DNA of 64,000 nucleotides from positions 1 to 64,000 of the forward strand of contig CANMZB010000011.1 of NCBI GenBank assembly GCA_947502265.1, written 5' to 3'. Positions 46,752 through 56,261 of the stretch are shown piece by piece; position 1 is the first letter of the stretch; every line of letters begins with the position of its first letter. A program made the translations under genes and the position numbers. The notes under the pieces are model-generated. The model did not search any database, had not been told where the DNA came from, and was given only the letters and a program-made list of their open reading frames with translations. The stretch comes from an uncultured Sulfitobacter sp. (GTDB lineage: Bacteria; Pseudomonadota; Alphaproteobacteria; Rhodobacterales; Rhodobacteraceae).

Positions 46752-46958
46752 CTAGAGAGGCGATAGATCGGACGCCATTTGCCGCCCGTCGCGCCCCTCG
46801 CTCAATTCAAAGCTGACCTTTTGATCATCCGCAAGCCCCGTCAGACCAGAGCGTTCAACAGCGGAAATATGGACAAACACATCGTTGCCGCCGTCATCAG
46901 GGGCAATAAATCCGTAGCCCTTTGTCGTATTAAACCACTTCACGGTTCCCGTTGGCAT
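46752..46958 (-). CDS. Cold-shock domain protein
   Basis: A 68-residue single-domain nucleic acid-binding protein. RNP1 is KGYGFIAPDDG and RNP2 is DVFVHISAVERSG, and it starts MPTGTVKWFNTTKGYGF, as in CspA-type proteins, which melt RNA structure in the cytoplasm. Start at 46958 is supported by AAAGGAGG upstream; the frame is open a further 10 codons. Whether it is cold-induced is not visible. Confidence 0.93.
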   Translation of the reverse strand: MPTGTVKWFNTTKGYGFIAPDDGGNDVFVHISAVERSGLTGLADDQKVSFELSEGRDGRQMASDLSPL

Positions 46959-47133
46959 CGTTTCCGAGCCTCCTTTATTCAGTCTCATTACCCGCAGGTG
47001 CGGGATGCACTTCCGGTTGTCAGACCGCGAAGCCCATAGTCAAAGCATTGCCCACTTGTGGAAAAAATCAAGGGAATGATTGCAAACTCTCGTGATAGCT
47101 GGCTTTCAGGGGCAGATTGCAGGAGAATTGAGC

Positions 47134-47457
47134 ATGACAAAGATTTACGGACTGAAAAACTGTGACACTTGCCGCAAGGCAGTCAAGGCGCTGCCGGACG
47201 CTGTGTTGGTCGATGTGCGGGCTGAGGGAATGCCAACGGGCCTGCTTTCGCGGGCGTATGAGAAATTTGGGCAAGCGCTGCTTAACACCCGATCAACCAC
47301 ATGGCGCGCATTGTCCGAGGCAGAGCGCGCGGGCGCGCCGCTTGATCTGATTGGGGCGCATCCTGCGCTGATGAAGCGGCCGCTGATTGTCGCGGGCGAT
47401 CAGATGTTTCTGGGGTGGAATGCTACGACCGAAGCAGGGGTGCGCGCAGCAGGTTAA
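47134..47457 (+). CDS. ArsC/Spx-family protein (YffB-like)
   Basis: A 107-residue thioredoxin-fold protein. It starts MTKIYGLKNCDTCRKAVKAL with the Cys10-x-x-Cys13 pair characteristic of this family, and continues with NTRSTTWRALSEAERAG, LIGAHPALMKRPLIVAGDQM. The KRPL pattern is the ArsC-type cis-Pro region. YffB-like members have no proven arsenate reductase activity, so a redox or uncharacterised role is as likely. AGGAG precedes the ATG. It overlaps the DoxX gene stop by 4 bases, convergently. Confidence 0.86.
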   Translation: MTKIYGLKNCDTCRKAVKALPDAVLVDVRAEGMPTGLLSRAYEKFGQALLNTRSTTWRALSEAERAGAPLDLIGAHPALMKRPLIVAGDQMFLGWNATTEAGVRAAG

Positions 47458-48002
47458 CTGCGTGGCATCAAGGCACGGTCCAGCGACAATGGCCCCGCGC
47501 CCTTGATCACCAGAACGATTAACAGGAATATCCACAACGCCCGCTGGTCCATGATGGCCGCATCGGGAAACCGGTCAAACCACGCGCCCTGCACGGACGG
47601 ATCGCCTAAGGCGTTGTGGCCGTAAAGGTCGGTCAGCGATTGCAGCACGACAAACCCGATCATCCCGAGCGCCGCGAGCCGTGTCAGCAGCCCGAGCACA
47701 ATCAGCGCGGGCAGGATGAATTCGGCCCATGTCCCGGCCAGAACGAACAGGCGCGCAAACACGCCGAACTGATCGGTGTCAAAGCCGGCAGCCTCCATCA
47801 TTCGCGGGAAAATCTGCACGTAAGCGCCTGTTGAGGGGGTGAAAATACCGCTTGGCCCATCGCCCAGCTTTGTCAGCCCCGAGATCCAGAAATACATCAG
47901 CAGGATCGCCGCAAAGAGAAGCCGCGCGAGGGTCGCAAGTACCCAGTCAGCGCGCGCAAGACGGTCAACGAACACATGGTAGCGGGAAAGGAGGGCTGTC
48001 AT
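47454..48002 (-). CDS. DoxX family membrane protein of the bufferin operon
   Basis: 182 residues with four predicted membrane segments (LLFAAILLMYFWISGLTKLG, LFVLAGTWAEFILPALIVLG, AALGMIGFVVLQSLTDLYGH, RALWIFLLIVLVIKGAGPLS). The phrase LYFWISGLTKLGD and the conserved Glu-Phe-Ile in the second segment fit DoxX. Its start overlaps the bufC stop by 4 bases (ATGA), making it the last gene of a leftward operon bufA1-bufB-bufC-doxX. DoxX proteins are frequently found with bufferin and similar clusters; role unknown, perhaps thiol or quinone redox. Confidence 0.86.
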   Translation of the reverse strand: MTALLSRYHVFVDRLARADWVLATLARLLFAAILLMYFWISGLTKLGDGPSGIFTPSTGAYVQIFPRMMEAAGFDTDQFGVFARLFVLAGTWAEFILPALIVLGLLTRLAALGMIGFVVLQSLTDLYGHNALGDPSVQGAWFDRFPDAAIMDQRALWIFLLIVLVIKGAGPLSLDRALMPRS

Positions 48003-48757
48003 AGCGGCAAATCCTTGTTCTGGTCGGTGAGAGCTTCGCTGTGCAAAAGTAGCGCAAGCGTTTCGGCAAAATCGAAATCAGGTGCAGCCGCCTGCGCCGC
48101 CTCCAGAGCCGCGCCAAGCGGGTGCGTTTCCAACGCCAGCAGGAATGTTGCAGCACCGGTCGGCAAAAGGTGCGGAGCGGGGTCAAAGGCGGGCCGCGTG
48201 ATGACAATGGCCTGCCCGGCGGGGCGGGGTTTGGGCGCCGAAGGGTCCGTCGCACGGCGCCAAAGGTCATGGATAGGCCATCGTGCGCGCAAAACCTTTG
48301 TGGCAGGGGCCAGCCGCAGATGCAGCCCTGCAAGTGTTTCAGGGGGCTGCTGTAGAACAACCGGATCAAACGGCCCCGCATCTGCGGCGTGATAGGACGC
48401 ACGCATCGCCAGATCGAGCCGCGCAATATCCGCCAGATAGGCGAGATGTGCGAGCGGCGCGAACCCGTCGAGAAAGGCAGGAAAGCCAGCACCGTAATGC
48501 ATCATCAGGGGCGAAGCGGGCGGATGGGCGCGTACAAACATCGGCATCAGCGTATCGAAGTTCTCTGCGCCAAGCAGGCTGCGGACGCTTGGAAATGCCA
48601 GCTTCATCGCGTCGATGAGCGAGGCGGTGACGTTGTTGCGATAGACATTGTAGCGCGATCCGGCAGGTGCGCCGTGACCGTTCAGAAGCCCTTCGGGCAC
48701 CGGCGTGTCAGCATCGAGCAACGCTGCGCGGAACTGCGCCTGTGTTACGGGGGTCAC
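47999..48757 (-). CDS. bufC: BufC/HvfC-type accessory protein (DUF2063)
   Basis: 252 residues. The N-terminal DUF2063/HvfC domain is clear: [40 protein letters not shown] and [15 protein letters not shown]. In known clusters this partner binds the MNIO enzyme and helps it recognise the precursor peptide. I start it at the GTG (48757), whose GTGA overlaps the bufB stop. Codon usage continues to the DoxX gene, with a 4-base overlap. The C-terminal half is an alpha/beta domain of uncertain role. Confidence 0.88.
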   Translation of the reverse strand: MTPVTQAQFRAALLDADTPVPEGLLNGHGAPAGSRYNVYRNNVTASLIDAMKLAFPSVRSLLGAENFDTLMPMFVRAHPPASPLMMHYGAGFPAFLDGFAPLAHLAYLADIARLDLAMRASYHAADAGPFDPVVLQQPPETLAGLHLRLAPATKVLRARWPIHDLWRRATDPSAPKPRPAGQAIVITRPAFDPAPHLLPTGAATFLLALETHPLGAALEAAQAAAPDFDFAETLALLLHSEALTDQNKDLPL

Positions 48758-49614
48758 AACGGTTTCACCGGTGCCAGTGCTGCGGCGGCGCGGTCTGCCT
48801 CGGCCCGCAGCACGGGCCAGTCGGGCACGTCTGTGTCCCATTCAACCAACACCGGGCGCGGTCCGCTGCGCGCGAGGGTATAGTCAAGCAGCGCCCAGAC
48901 AGGATCAATCACCGGCGCGCCGTGGCTGTCGATGAGCAGCGGCGCGCCGTGATCATCCACATCCGCATCATGTCCCCCCACGTGGATCTCTCCCACAGCG
49001 TCCAGCGGGAAGGCATCAATGTAGGCCTGCGCGCTGAGATCAAGGTTTGTGGATGAAACAAACACATTGTTCACATCCAGCAACAAACCACAGGTCGTGC
49101 GGTGGGTAAGTTCAGATAGAAAGTCGGTTTCAGAGAAGGTGCTTTCAGCAAAAGCGAGATAGCTGGAGGGGTTTTCAAGCAGGATTTGACGGCCGAGAGA
49201 TTGTTGGACTTCATCAATATGAGCCGCCACGCGTGCCAGCGATGCGTTGGTGTAGGGCAGGGGCAAAAGGTCGTTCAGAAACTCAGCGCCATGGGTCGAC
49301 CACGCCAGATGTTCGGAAAAGCTGGCCGGATTGAACGTATCGATGAGTTTGCGCAATCGTTTGAGATGATCACGGTCCAGCGCGCCTTCGCCGCCAATGG
49401 ACAGGCCAACACCATGAATGGACAGGGCAAATTTTTCCGATAGGGCGCGCAATTGCGCCAAGGGGCGGCCCCCGTCGCCCATGTAATTCTCTGCATGGAT
49501 CTCGATCCATTCCACCGCGCCGGGCGCGTGCATAAGATCGTTGAAATGCTGGGGTTTGTACCCGACGCCGATACCAGTTGGAAGGTAGGTCTTGTGGGTG
49601 AAATAATCAAGCAT
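48754..49614 (-). CDS. bufB: MNIO (DUF692) multinuclear iron oxygenase BufB
   Basis: A TIM-barrel iron enzyme that oxidises cysteines of the precursor peptide, in bufferins to thiooxazole groups. Motifs are [72 protein letters not shown] and [15 protein letters not shown], which supply His, Glu, Asp and Asn metal ligands. Length 286 aa is standard. It follows bufA1 after 66 bases containing a perfect hairpin, and overlaps bufC by 4 bases. Confidence 0.93.
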   Translation of the reverse strand: MLDYFTHKTYLPTGIGVGYKPQHFNDLMHAPGAVEWIEIHAENYMGDGGRPLAQLRALSEKFALSIHGVGLSIGGEGALDRDHLKRLRKLIDTFNPASFSEHLAWSTHGAEFLNDLLPLPYTNASLARVAAHIDEVQQSLGRQILLENPSSYLAFAESTFSETDFLSELTHRTTCGLLLDVNNVFVSSTNLDLSAQAYIDAFPLDAVGEIHVGGHDADVDDHGAPLLIDSHGAPVIDPVWALLDYTLARSGPRPVLVEWDTDVPDWPVLRAEADRAAAALAPVKPL

Positions 49615-49643
49615 ATCAATAGTCTCCGAGCCGGTCTTGATGT

Positions 49644-49674
49644 GCGCCGGATCCGTTTTCCACAGATCCGGCGC
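49644..49674 (-). promoter_or_regulatory. Perfect hairpin between bufA1 and bufB
   Basis: GCGCCGGATC and GATCCGGCGC form a perfect 10-bp stem with an 11-base loop, in the 66-base gap between the precursor and the modifying enzyme genes. It has no T-run, so it may be an intercistronic stem that partly stops readthrough or protects the bufA1 mRNA 3' end. Confidence 0.7.
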
Positions 49675-49680
49675 AGGGGC

Positions 49681-49983
49681 TTAGGCAGGCATATCGCGCT
49701 CAAGCGGCTCAAGCGAGCCGGTCCGATCGGAGCCGTCGGCCATTGCGGGCAGAGCGATGCTTTCGCAACTGCCTGCGTCAACCAATGTCCATGCGTTGCC
49801 CTGATAGTCGGAAACGGATGTGCCGGCGCATGTTGTGCCGGGGCCTGCTGCACAGTCGTTCTGACCGGCGAGCGCCACACCATAGCATTTCTCTTTGGAA
49901 GCTGCGTGGGCGACTGTTGTCATCCCCGCCATCGACGTTGCAACAGCGCCTGCAATGGCAAGTGTTTTCAAAGTTGTAGACAT
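49681..49983 (-). CDS. bufA1: Bufferin precursor BufA1 (DUF2282)
   Basis: A 100-residue exported precursor. A signal peptide ([20 protein letters not shown] through VAHAA) is followed by [40 protein letters not shown] and AGSCESIAL. The four Cys spacing and the [14 protein letters not shown] phrase match DUF2282, the BufA1 class of copper-binding, MNIO-modified peptides. GGGAGAG lies upstream. The C-terminal tail after Cys4 is longer than usual ([17 protein letters not shown]). A 15-base palindrome AACGT-N5-ACGTT (50009-50023) lies just upstream. Confidence 0.9.
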   Translation of the reverse strand: MSTTLKTLAIAGAVATSMAGMTTVAHAASKEKCYGVALAGQNDCAAGPGTTCAGTSVSDYQGNAWTLVDAGSCESIALPAMADGSDRTGSLEPLERDMPA

Positions 49984-50147
49984 AAGATCTCTCCCTTTTG
50001 ATTTTTTAAACGTGGAATACGTTGATTAAAGCAGCACCAAATATCAAAAGCCACTCACGAGGGAGTGTTTCACGGTCCTGTCAGGAAATATGCGGAAAAC
50101 GCGGATTTTTTCGCGCTCAAAGCGGAAAAAGTCGCGCAGAGTGTAAC

Positions 50148-50172
50148 AAAAAGGGGGGCGCATGGCCCCCCT
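50148..50172 (-). terminator. Rho-independent terminator of thrS
   Basis: Read leftward: AGGGGGG, a 7-base loop (CCATGCG), CCCCCCT, then TTTTG. A perfect 7-bp G/C stem with a T-run, directly after the thrS stop codon. It isolates thrS from the bufferin operon that follows on the same strand. Confidence 0.92.
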
Positions 50173-50183
50173 GATTTCAAATG

Positions 50184-52130
50184 TTACAGAAGATCGGGCG
50201 GTGTTGCCTCGATCTTCAGGGCCGATGTTACATCGTCAAGCGCCTGAACCGAGGTCTGCTTTTCACCCAGACGGCGGACAGAAACGGTGCGCTCTTCGAC
50301 CTCGCGGTTGCCCACGGCCAGTATGACAGGCACCTTGCCGACCGAGTGTTCACGGACCTTGTAGTTGATCTTTTCGTTGCGAATGTCGGCCTCGGCGCGC
50401 ACGCCTGCGGCGTTCAACTGTGCCACGACTTCGGCCACATAATCATCCGAATCCGAGGTGATAGAGGCCACAACGACCTGACGCGGGGCCAACCAGAACG
50501 GCAGTTTGCCTGCGTGCTCTTCGATCAGGATGCCGATGAACCGCTCGAACGAACCAAGCGTCGCCCGATGCAGCATAACAGGGCGGTGTTTGGCACCGTC
50601 CGCACCGATGTAGGTACTGTCAAGCCGCTCTGGCAGGACGAAATCGACCTGATGGGTACCACATTGCCAGTCACGCCCGATGGCATCGGTCAGCACGAAT
50701 TCGAGCTTGGGACCATAAAACGCACCTTCGCCGGGGTTCAGTTCCGGCTCGATCCCGGCGGCGCGGGTGGCCGACAACAAGGCCTCTTCGGCTTTGTCCC
50801 ACACTTCATCGGAGCCTGCACGGGTCTCTGGCCGGTCGGAAAATTTCACCTTGAAATTCTCGAAGCCGAGGTCGCGATAGACGGCGGTGAGAAAATTGAT
50901 GAACTCGGCGGTCTCTGCCTCGATTTGGTCTTCGCGGCAGAAGATGTGACCGTCATCCTGTGTAAACCCGCGCACGCGCATGATGCCATGCAGCGCGCCT
51001 GACGGCTCATACCGGTTGCACGAGCCGAATTCAGCCATGCGCAAAGGCAGGTCGCGGTAGGATTTCAGACCCTGATTGAAAATCTGGACGTGGCAGGGGC
51101 AGTTCATCGGCTTCAACGCATTGACGGATTTTTCGCGCGCATGTTCTTCGTCTACTTCGACGATGAACATGTGATCCTGATACTTTTCCCAATGGCCCGA
51201 GGCTTCCCACAATTTGCGGTCAACCACCTGCGGGGTATTCACCTCGACATAACCGCCGGCGCGCTGCTTGCGGCGCATGTAGTCTTGCAACTGGGTGTAG
51301 ATCATCCAGCCGTTAGGATGCCAGAACACCTGTCCGGGGGCTTCTTCCTGCATGTGGAACAGGTCCATCTCGCGGCCCAGCTTGCGGTGGTCACGCTTGG
51401 CGGCTTCTTCGAGCATGTGAAGATGCGCCTTGAGCTTTTCCTTGCCGGTGAAGGCCACGCCGTAGATGCGTTGCAACATCGCGCGATTGCTGTCGCCGCG
51501 CCAGTAAGCACCGGCAATCGACATCAGCTTGAAGGCGTCACCCGGCAACTGGCCGGTGTGTTGCAGGTGCGGACCGCGGCAAAGATCCTGCCATTCGCCA
51601 TGCCAGTACATGCGCAAAGGCTCATCGCCGGGGATGCTCTCGATCAGTTCGACCTTATACGGCTCGCCCAGATCTTCGTAATGTTTGATCGCGCGGGGCC
51701 GGTCCCACACTTCGGTGCGCACAGGATCACGTTTGTTGATGATCTCTTTCATCTTCTTTTCGATAAGGCCGAGATCTTCGGGGGTGAACGCTTCCTTACG
51801 GTCAAAGTCATAGTACCAGCCGTCTTTGATGACAGGGCCGATGGTGACTTTTGTGTCGGGCCAGATTTCCTGTACGGCGCGGGCCATGACGTGAGCCAGA
51901 TCGTGGCGCACCAGCTCGTTGGCCTGTGTTTCATCGGCCATGGTGTGGATGGCGATGTCTGCGTCCGCGTCGATCGGCCATGCCAGATCGACGTGGCGGC
52001 CATCAACGGTGGCGCTGATCGCCTTCTTGCCGAGGGATTTGGAAATGTCGGACGCGACCTCGCCCGCAGTGATACCTGCGTCGTAGTGCCGTGAATTGCC
52101 ATCGGGAAGGGTGAGTGAGATTTGGGCCAT
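50184..52130 (-). CDS. thrS: Threonyl-tRNA synthetase
   Basis: Charges tRNA-Thr. The full bacterial layout is present in 648 residues: an N-terminal TGS domain ([20 protein letters not shown]), the editing domain with [16 protein letters not shown] and the [11 protein letters not shown] zinc site, the catalytic core (LMNCPCH-like [10 protein letters not shown] and [11 protein letters not shown], class II motifs), and a C-terminal anticodon-binding domain ([13 protein letters not shown]...[18 protein letters not shown]). A strong terminator follows. The start is at 52130. Confidence 0.97.
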   Translation of the reverse strand: MAQISLTLPDGNSRHYDAGITAGEVASDISKSLGKKAISATVDGRHVDLAWPIDADADIAIHTMADETQANELVRHDLAHVMARAVQEIWPDTKVTIGPVIKDGWYYDFDRKEAFTPEDLGLIEKKMKEIINKRDPVRTEVWDRPRAIKHYEDLGEPYKVELIESIPGDEPLRMYWHGEWQDLCRGPHLQHTGQLPGDAFKLMSIAGAYWRGDSNRAMLQRIYGVAFTGKEKLKAHLHMLEEAAKRDHRKLGREMDLFHMQEEAPGQVFWHPNGWMIYTQLQDYMRRKQRAGGYVEVNTPQVVDRKLWEASGHWEKYQDHMFIVEVDEEHAREKSVNALKPMNCPCHVQIFNQGLKSYRDLPLRMAEFGSCNRYEPSGALHGIMRVRGFTQDDGHIFCREDQIEAETAEFINFLTAVYRDLGFENFKVKFSDRPETRAGSDEVWDKAEEALLSATRAAGIEPELNPGEGAFYGPKLEFVLTDAIGRDWQCGTHQVDFVLPERLDSTYIGADGAKHRPVMLHRATLGSFERFIGILIEEHAGKLPFWLAPRQVVVASITSDSDDYVAEVVAQLNAAGVRAEADIRNEKINYKVREHSVGKVPVILAVGNREVEERTVSVRRLGEKQTSVQALDDVTSALKIEATPPDLL

Positions 52131-52216
52131 ATGGGCCTCCTCGTCGGTTTGGCGCCTACGAGACGCCCGGTTGCGGGTTTATGCGGGTGTGTATGTGACG
52201 CCGCGCGCCGCCAGCG

Positions 52217-53404
52217 TCAAGAGATATGCGGTCGGATCGGCGTAAGACGCGCAGAAAGTGTCAAATGCGCGAGCGCGACGGCAGAGACGATCCCTGCGGT
52301 CAGGCCAAGCGCGCCCAATCCGAAGGTTGTGATCATCAGCCCGCCCAAGGCCGAGCCAAGCGCCGCCCCGACATAGACCGCAGCAGCATTGAGCGCGAGC
52401 ACCACCGGCGCACGGTGTCCGGCCATCGCGATCAGCCGCAGTTGTTGTCCCGCCATGAACGACCAGCTGACCAGCGCCCATGCAAAGAACACGATCACAA
52501 GGGCTGCGGTGCTGAATGGCAACAGCGAAAAGACCGGTGTCAGCAGCATTTGCGCCACGCACAGACCGGTAAGCGTGCGGTGCCAGCCCAGCCTGTCCGC
52601 AAGGATGCCCCCCATGATATTGCCGAACACCGCACCCACGCCAGCGATCACAAGCACCAGCGTGATGCCATTGCGGCCAAAACCCATCGTCTCGCTCAAC
52701 AGGGGTGCAACATAGGTAAACAGGACATAGTTCGCCCCGAGAAAACTGGTGGTGAAGGCGATGGCGAGCATCATGCGCCACTCGGCCACGGTATCGCGCA
52801 GATCTGCCATGGTGACGGGCTGGAAGCGCAGGCCCGCAGGGACACGCGTCCAGATCAGCCAGATACAGGGGAGGGCAAAAGCCAGCACCATCCAGAGCGC
52901 CCAACGCCAGCCAAAGGTATAGGCGATCCAGCTGCCCGCAGGCACGCCCGCGACCTGTGAAACGGTGAGTCCGAAAAACACCGAGGCCAATACTTTGGCG
53001 CGCTGCTCTTCGGGATAAAGGGCGGCGGCAACGGCGGCGGCCAGCGGCGTGAATATTCCCGCGCCCGCCGCCGCAATCACACGTGCGCCGCTGAGCACAT
53101 AGAAATTCGGCGCCATAGCCGACACGGCGGCGGCCACCGCAAAAATCGCAAAACCCGCTGCCATGACCCGCCTGCGCCCGACTCGCCCGGTGAGCGCCAC
53201 CAACACGGGCGACAGCACAGCATAGGCCACGGCGTAGACCGTCATCAATTGACCCGCTTGCGCGGCACTGCGGTCAAGGTCAGCGCCCAACGGCTCCAAC
53301 AGGCCGATGATGACAAACGCACCCAGACCAATCACGAAATTGCAGGCCGACAGTGTGGGGATAAGAAGGCGGTCCGGGGATTGCGTGTTCATAGGATCGT
53401 GCAT
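52217..53404 (-). CDS. MFS transporter, DHA1-like
   Basis: 395 residues with 12 predicted membrane segments. The motif between segments 2 and 3 is GRVGRRRVM, typical of the major facilitator superfamily, and the MTVYAVAYAVLSPVLVALTG and GARVIAAAGAGIFTPLAAAV segments fit the DHA1 (drug:H+ antiporter) group, including sugar-efflux and chloramphenicol types. Substrate unknown. The start is uncertain between 53404 and an ATG four codons later (53392); the frame is open further upstream. It is divergent from a second, unrelated MFS gene across 89 bases. Confidence 0.88.
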   Translation of the reverse strand: MHDPMNTQSPDRLLIPTLSACNFVIGLGAFVIIGLLEPLGADLDRSAAQAGQLMTVYAVAYAVLSPVLVALTGRVGRRRVMAAGFAIFAVAAAVSAMAPNFYVLSGARVIAAAGAGIFTPLAAAVAAALYPEEQRAKVLASVFFGLTVSQVAGVPAGSWIAYTFGWRWALWMVLAFALPCIWLIWTRVPAGLRFQPVTMADLRDTVAEWRMMLAIAFTTSFLGANYVLFTYVAPLLSETMGFGRNGITLVLVIAGVGAVFGNIMGGILADRLGWHRTLTGLCVAQMLLTPVFSLLPFSTAALVIVFFAWALVSWSFMAGQQLRLIAMAGHRAPVVLALNAAAVYVGAALGSALGGLMITTFGLGALGLTAGIVSAVALAHLTLSARLTPIRPHIS

Positions 53405-53493
53405 ATCAGTATTGTGGTTTCCGGCAACACAGGTAGTCCTGTGCCGTTGCGGCACTATCTGGCCGGGCGATGCGGACCAACAGGGAATCCACG

Positions 53494-54783
53494 ATGGCAA
53501 AGCACGATCACGAGAACCTGAGCGCAAGGCTTTTCCGTGCGGTATCCGGGGCGAAGGGCCCTTCCGATACGCTGGAAGAGGCGGCCCGTCAGTCCGAAGC
53601 GGCCAATGGTTTGCGCCACGCCGCATCGCTTGCCATGACCAAGGTTGCCGACGGGCTGATTGATCCCAAACTTGTGCTTAGCTGGCTGCTCATGTCGCTG
53701 GGCGCGCCTGCTGTCTATGCTGGCGCTTTGGTGCCCATCCGCGAGGCGGGCGCATTGTTGCCGCAGATCGCATTTGCGGGCTGGGTGCAGGGCATGGCGC
53801 AACGCAAATGGGCGTGGGTGCTCGGCTCGGCGGGGCAGGGGGGTTGTGCGGTACTCATTGTCTTGTGTGCGCTGACACTGGAGGGATCCGCCGCAGGGCT
53901 GGCCATCTGTGCCAGCCTTGGCGGACTGGCGCTGTTCCGCTCTCTCTGCTCGGTCAGCTACAAGGATATTCTGGGCAAAACCGTGGGGCAGGCGCGGCGG
54001 GGGGCAATTACGGGGCTTGCCGGATCGGCGTCGGCGGTCGGTGTTATCGTGTTCGCCGTGCTGCTTATCTCCGGCCTTGCGCAGGATCGGTTTGCGGTGA
54101 TCCTCGCCATTACGCTGGCGGCGGTGCTGTGGGGGCTGGGCGCATTGGTGTTCTCGACACTCCACGAGGTGGACAGCGCGCCGAACGGCACGATGACCGC
54201 CCCTTTCTCTGTGCTCAGAAACAATCCGGTGCTGTGGCGCTTTATCATCGTGCGCGGACTTTTGACGGCGACCGCGCTGGCGCCGCCATATTTCGTGATT
54301 TTGGGCGGAGGAGAGGACGCAAATGCGCTGGGCGGGCTTGGCGCGCTGGTGCTGGCCTCTGCGCTGGCCTCCCTGCTCAGCTCTTATGTCTGGGGGCGCT
54401 TTTCGGACCGCTCAAGCCGTCAGGTTCTTATGTTGACGGGTATCGTCGGTGCGCTTGCCATCATGTTTGCGGTCGGGCTGGCGATTGCGGGGCTGGCACA
54501 AGCGATCTGGGCCATGCCCGCAGCGCTTTTTGTTCTGATGATCGCCTATCATGGAGTGCGGCAAGGCCGATCGACCTATCTGGTGGATGCCTCTCCGGAG
54601 AACCAGCGCTCTGCTTATGCGGCGGTGGCCAATACGGTAATCGGGGTGTTGTTGCTTGTTGCCGGTGTCGCGGGCGGGGGCGCTGCGCTGTTTGGACCAA
54701 AGATGGTTCTGGTATTGTTTGCGGTGATGGCGGCGGCGGCGGCGATTATCGCCTACGGCCTTCCCGAAGCGGAGAACGCTTGA
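53494..54783 (+). CDS. MFS transporter, second type
   Basis: 429 residues with a soluble charged N-terminus of about 55 residues (MAKHDHENLSARLFRAVSGA to LASLAMTKVADGLIDP) before 12 membrane segments. The middle loop and YHGVRQGRSTYLVDASPENQ are reminiscent of the large group of bacterial MFS proteins without assigned substrate. The N-terminal extension is not usual. GGGAATC before the ATG is a modest ribosome site. It is followed after 50 bases by a small gene in the same direction. Confidence 0.85.
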   Translation: MAKHDHENLSARLFRAVSGAKGPSDTLEEAARQSEAANGLRHAASLAMTKVADGLIDPKLVLSWLLMSLGAPAVYAGALVPIREAGALLPQIAFAGWVQGMAQRKWAWVLGSAGQGGCAVLIVLCALTLEGSAAGLAICASLGGLALFRSLCSVSYKDILGKTVGQARRGAITGLAGSASAVGVIVFAVLLISGLAQDRFAVILAITLAAVLWGLGALVFSTLHEVDSAPNGTMTAPFSVLRNNPVLWRFIIVRGLLTATALAPPYFVILGGGEDANALGGLGALVLASALASLLSSYVWGRFSDRSSRQVLMLTGIVGALAIMFAVGLAIAGLAQAIWAMPAALFVLMIAYHGVRQGRSTYLVDASPENQRSAYAAVANTVIGVLLLVAGVAGGGAALFGPKMVLVLFAVMAAAAAIIAYGLPEAENA

Positions 54784-54833
54784 GTTCAGGCGCGTGCTGC
54801 GTCACTCTGTGCGCCAAACGGAAAGGTCACCCA

Positions 54834-55064
54834 ATGCTCAAATATAACCGGAATTTCGAGCTTAGCCTCGGCGATATCGACTTGATCGAAGCCGCACTAC
54901 ATGTGGTCCAGCGCGACCTGTCATTGGGGCGCGAGGGGGCGCGTGCTTTGTTGCCCAATGGCGGAAAGGGCGATCCGACGCGCGATATCGACGAACTTCT
55001 CGGGCGGCTGCACAACCAGAAACTGTTCTTCCGTCCCGACGATTCGTCCTATGTGAGCGGCTGA
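54834..55064 (+). CDS. Conserved small protein, 76 aa
   Basis: A short soluble protein, ELSLGDIDLIEAALHVVQRD (helical) followed by LSLGREGARALLPNGGKG and DPTRDIDELLGRLHNQKLFF. I know similar short proteins from Rhodobacterales genomes, but no function is established. GAAAGGTC precedes the ATG. It is a short gene ending 10 bases before the next hydrolase gene, in the same transcript direction. Confidence 0.75.
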   Translation: MLKYNRNFELSLGDIDLIEAALHVVQRDLSLGREGARALLPNGGKGDPTRDIDELLGRLHNQKLFFRPDDSSYVSG

Positions 55065-55074
55065 GGGCAGCGAT

Positions 55075-55830
55075 ATGAGCGAACCAGACTATTTCCTCAC
55101 GCCGCAAAGACGCACGCTGGCCTATCACCTGACCCAAGGAGAAGGGCCATGCGTTGTTTTTCTGGGCGGTTTGAAATCCGATATGGAAGGCACCAAGGCG
55201 ATCCATCTCGAAGATTGGGCGCGTGCCAAAGGGCGGGCCTTTTTGCGATTTGATTATTCGGGCCATGGACAATCCTCCGGCACCTTCGAGGAAGGGTCCA
55301 TCGGCGATTGGCATCTTGATACGCTGGCGGTTGTTGATGCGCTGACGACAGGGCCGATTGTATCGGTCGGCTCGTCTATGGGCGGCTGGCAGGCGCTGCT
55401 TCTGGCGCGCGCGCGGCCCGAGCGGCTTGTCGGGCTTGTAACCATCGCCGCGGCCCCCGATTTTACCGAAGATGGCTGGTGGGCCCGTTTCACCGACGCC
55501 CAAAAAACACAGCTTGAGGCAGAAGGCCGTGTCGAGCTGCCGTCCGATTACATGGAACCTTATGTGGTTACCAAGCGGATGATCGAGGACGGGCGCGCGC
55601 ATCTGGTGCTGCGTGATGATCTTGAGTTGCCGTTCTGTGTGCGCATGTTGCAAGGCACCGCAGACACAGCGGTGCGGCTTGAGACTGCGACTGCGCTGTT
55701 GGAACATGCTGCCAGCCCCGATTTGCAATTGCTTCTGGTCAAGGACGCCGATCACCGCTTTTCCGACAGCCCTTGCCTTGGGCTGATCGAACGCGCGGTC
55801 GAACAGGTGCTGGCGGCGCAGGAGGGATAG
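55075..55830 (+). CDS. Alpha/beta hydrolase, ABHD10-like
   Basis: 251 residues. The N-terminus PDYFLTPQRRTLAYHLTQGE precedes VVFLGGLKSDMEGTKAIHLE (oxyanion), the LRFDYSGHGQSSGTF loop and the nucleophile elbow GSSMGGWQAL with Ser. The C-terminal acid/His are in QGTADTAV and KDADHRFSD. The GLKSDMEGTKA and FDYSGHG phrases are close to the mitochondrial ABHD10/palmitoyl-protein thioesterase group. In bacteria the substrate is unknown. It is followed by a VOC gene after 2 bases. Confidence 0.88.
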   Translation: MSEPDYFLTPQRRTLAYHLTQGEGPCVVFLGGLKSDMEGTKAIHLEDWARAKGRAFLRFDYSGHGQSSGTFEEGSIGDWHLDTLAVVDALTTGPIVSVGSSMGGWQALLLARARPERLVGLVTIAAAPDFTEDGWWARFTDAQKTQLEAEGRVELPSDYMEPYVVTKRMIEDGRAHLVLRDDLELPFCVRMLQGTADTAVRLETATALLEHAASPDLQLLLVKDADHRFSDSPCLGLIERAVEQVLAAQEG

Positions 55831-55832
55831 AG

Positions 55833-56261
55833 ATGGAACAACGCATCAGTCTGATCACCCTTGGTGTGCGCGATATGGAGCGTATGGCGGGGTTTTATGA
55901 AGCGCTGGGCTGGACCCGTGCGCAGACGCAGGACGGGGTGATCGCCTTCGATCTGATCTCCCAAACGCTGGGCCTTTACCCGATTGAAAAGCTGGCCGAA
56001 GATATCGGCCTGCCGGTCGAAGAGATGGGGCGCGGGGCCAGCACGATGTCCTGCAACGTGCGCGAAAAATCCGAGGTGGCCACCGTGTTGCAAGCTGCCG
56101 AAGCCGCAGGCGCGCGCATCTTGCAACCCGCATCCGATGTGTTCTGGGGAGGGCATGTCGGCTATTTCGCCGATCCCGAAGGCCACATCTGGGAAGTGAC
56201 GCACAATCCCTTTTCGCCGCTCGCTCCCGATGGCGCATTTCGCTGGAACGGTTACGGCTGA
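55833..56261 (+). CDS. VOC family protein
   Basis: 142 residues with the VOC fold (ISLITLGVRDMERMAGFYEA, LGWTRAQTQDGVIAFDL, GGHVGYFADPEGHIWEVTHN). The FADPEGHIWEV block supplies a metal His/Glu pair. Substrate unknown; the family includes glyoxalase and antibiotic-resistance proteins. Start at 55833 behind GGAGGG. It overlaps the next gene by one base (TGATG), so the cluster hydrolase-VOC-M15-like is probably one operon. Confidence 0.87.
   Translation: MEQRISLITLGVRDMERMAGFYEALGWTRAQTQDGVIAFDLISQTLGLYPIEKLAEDIGLPVEEMGRGASTMSCNVREKSEVATVLQAAEAAGARILQPASDVFWGGHVGYFADPEGHIWEVTHNPFSPLAPDGAFRWNGYG

Noticed and set aside
50009-50067. Two short palindromes (AACGT-N5-ACGTT, CACTC-N6-GAGTG) before bufA1 as operators
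   Set aside because: Short, imperfectly placed relative to any clear promoter and without a known matching regulator; noted in the bufA1 entry only.
53808-55064. 418-codon frame running through the MFS gene into the 76-residue gene
   Set aside because: Only the last 77 codons (from 54834) have a ribosome site and normal composition; the earlier part is a Gly/Arg/Cys-rich shadow of the MFS gene.
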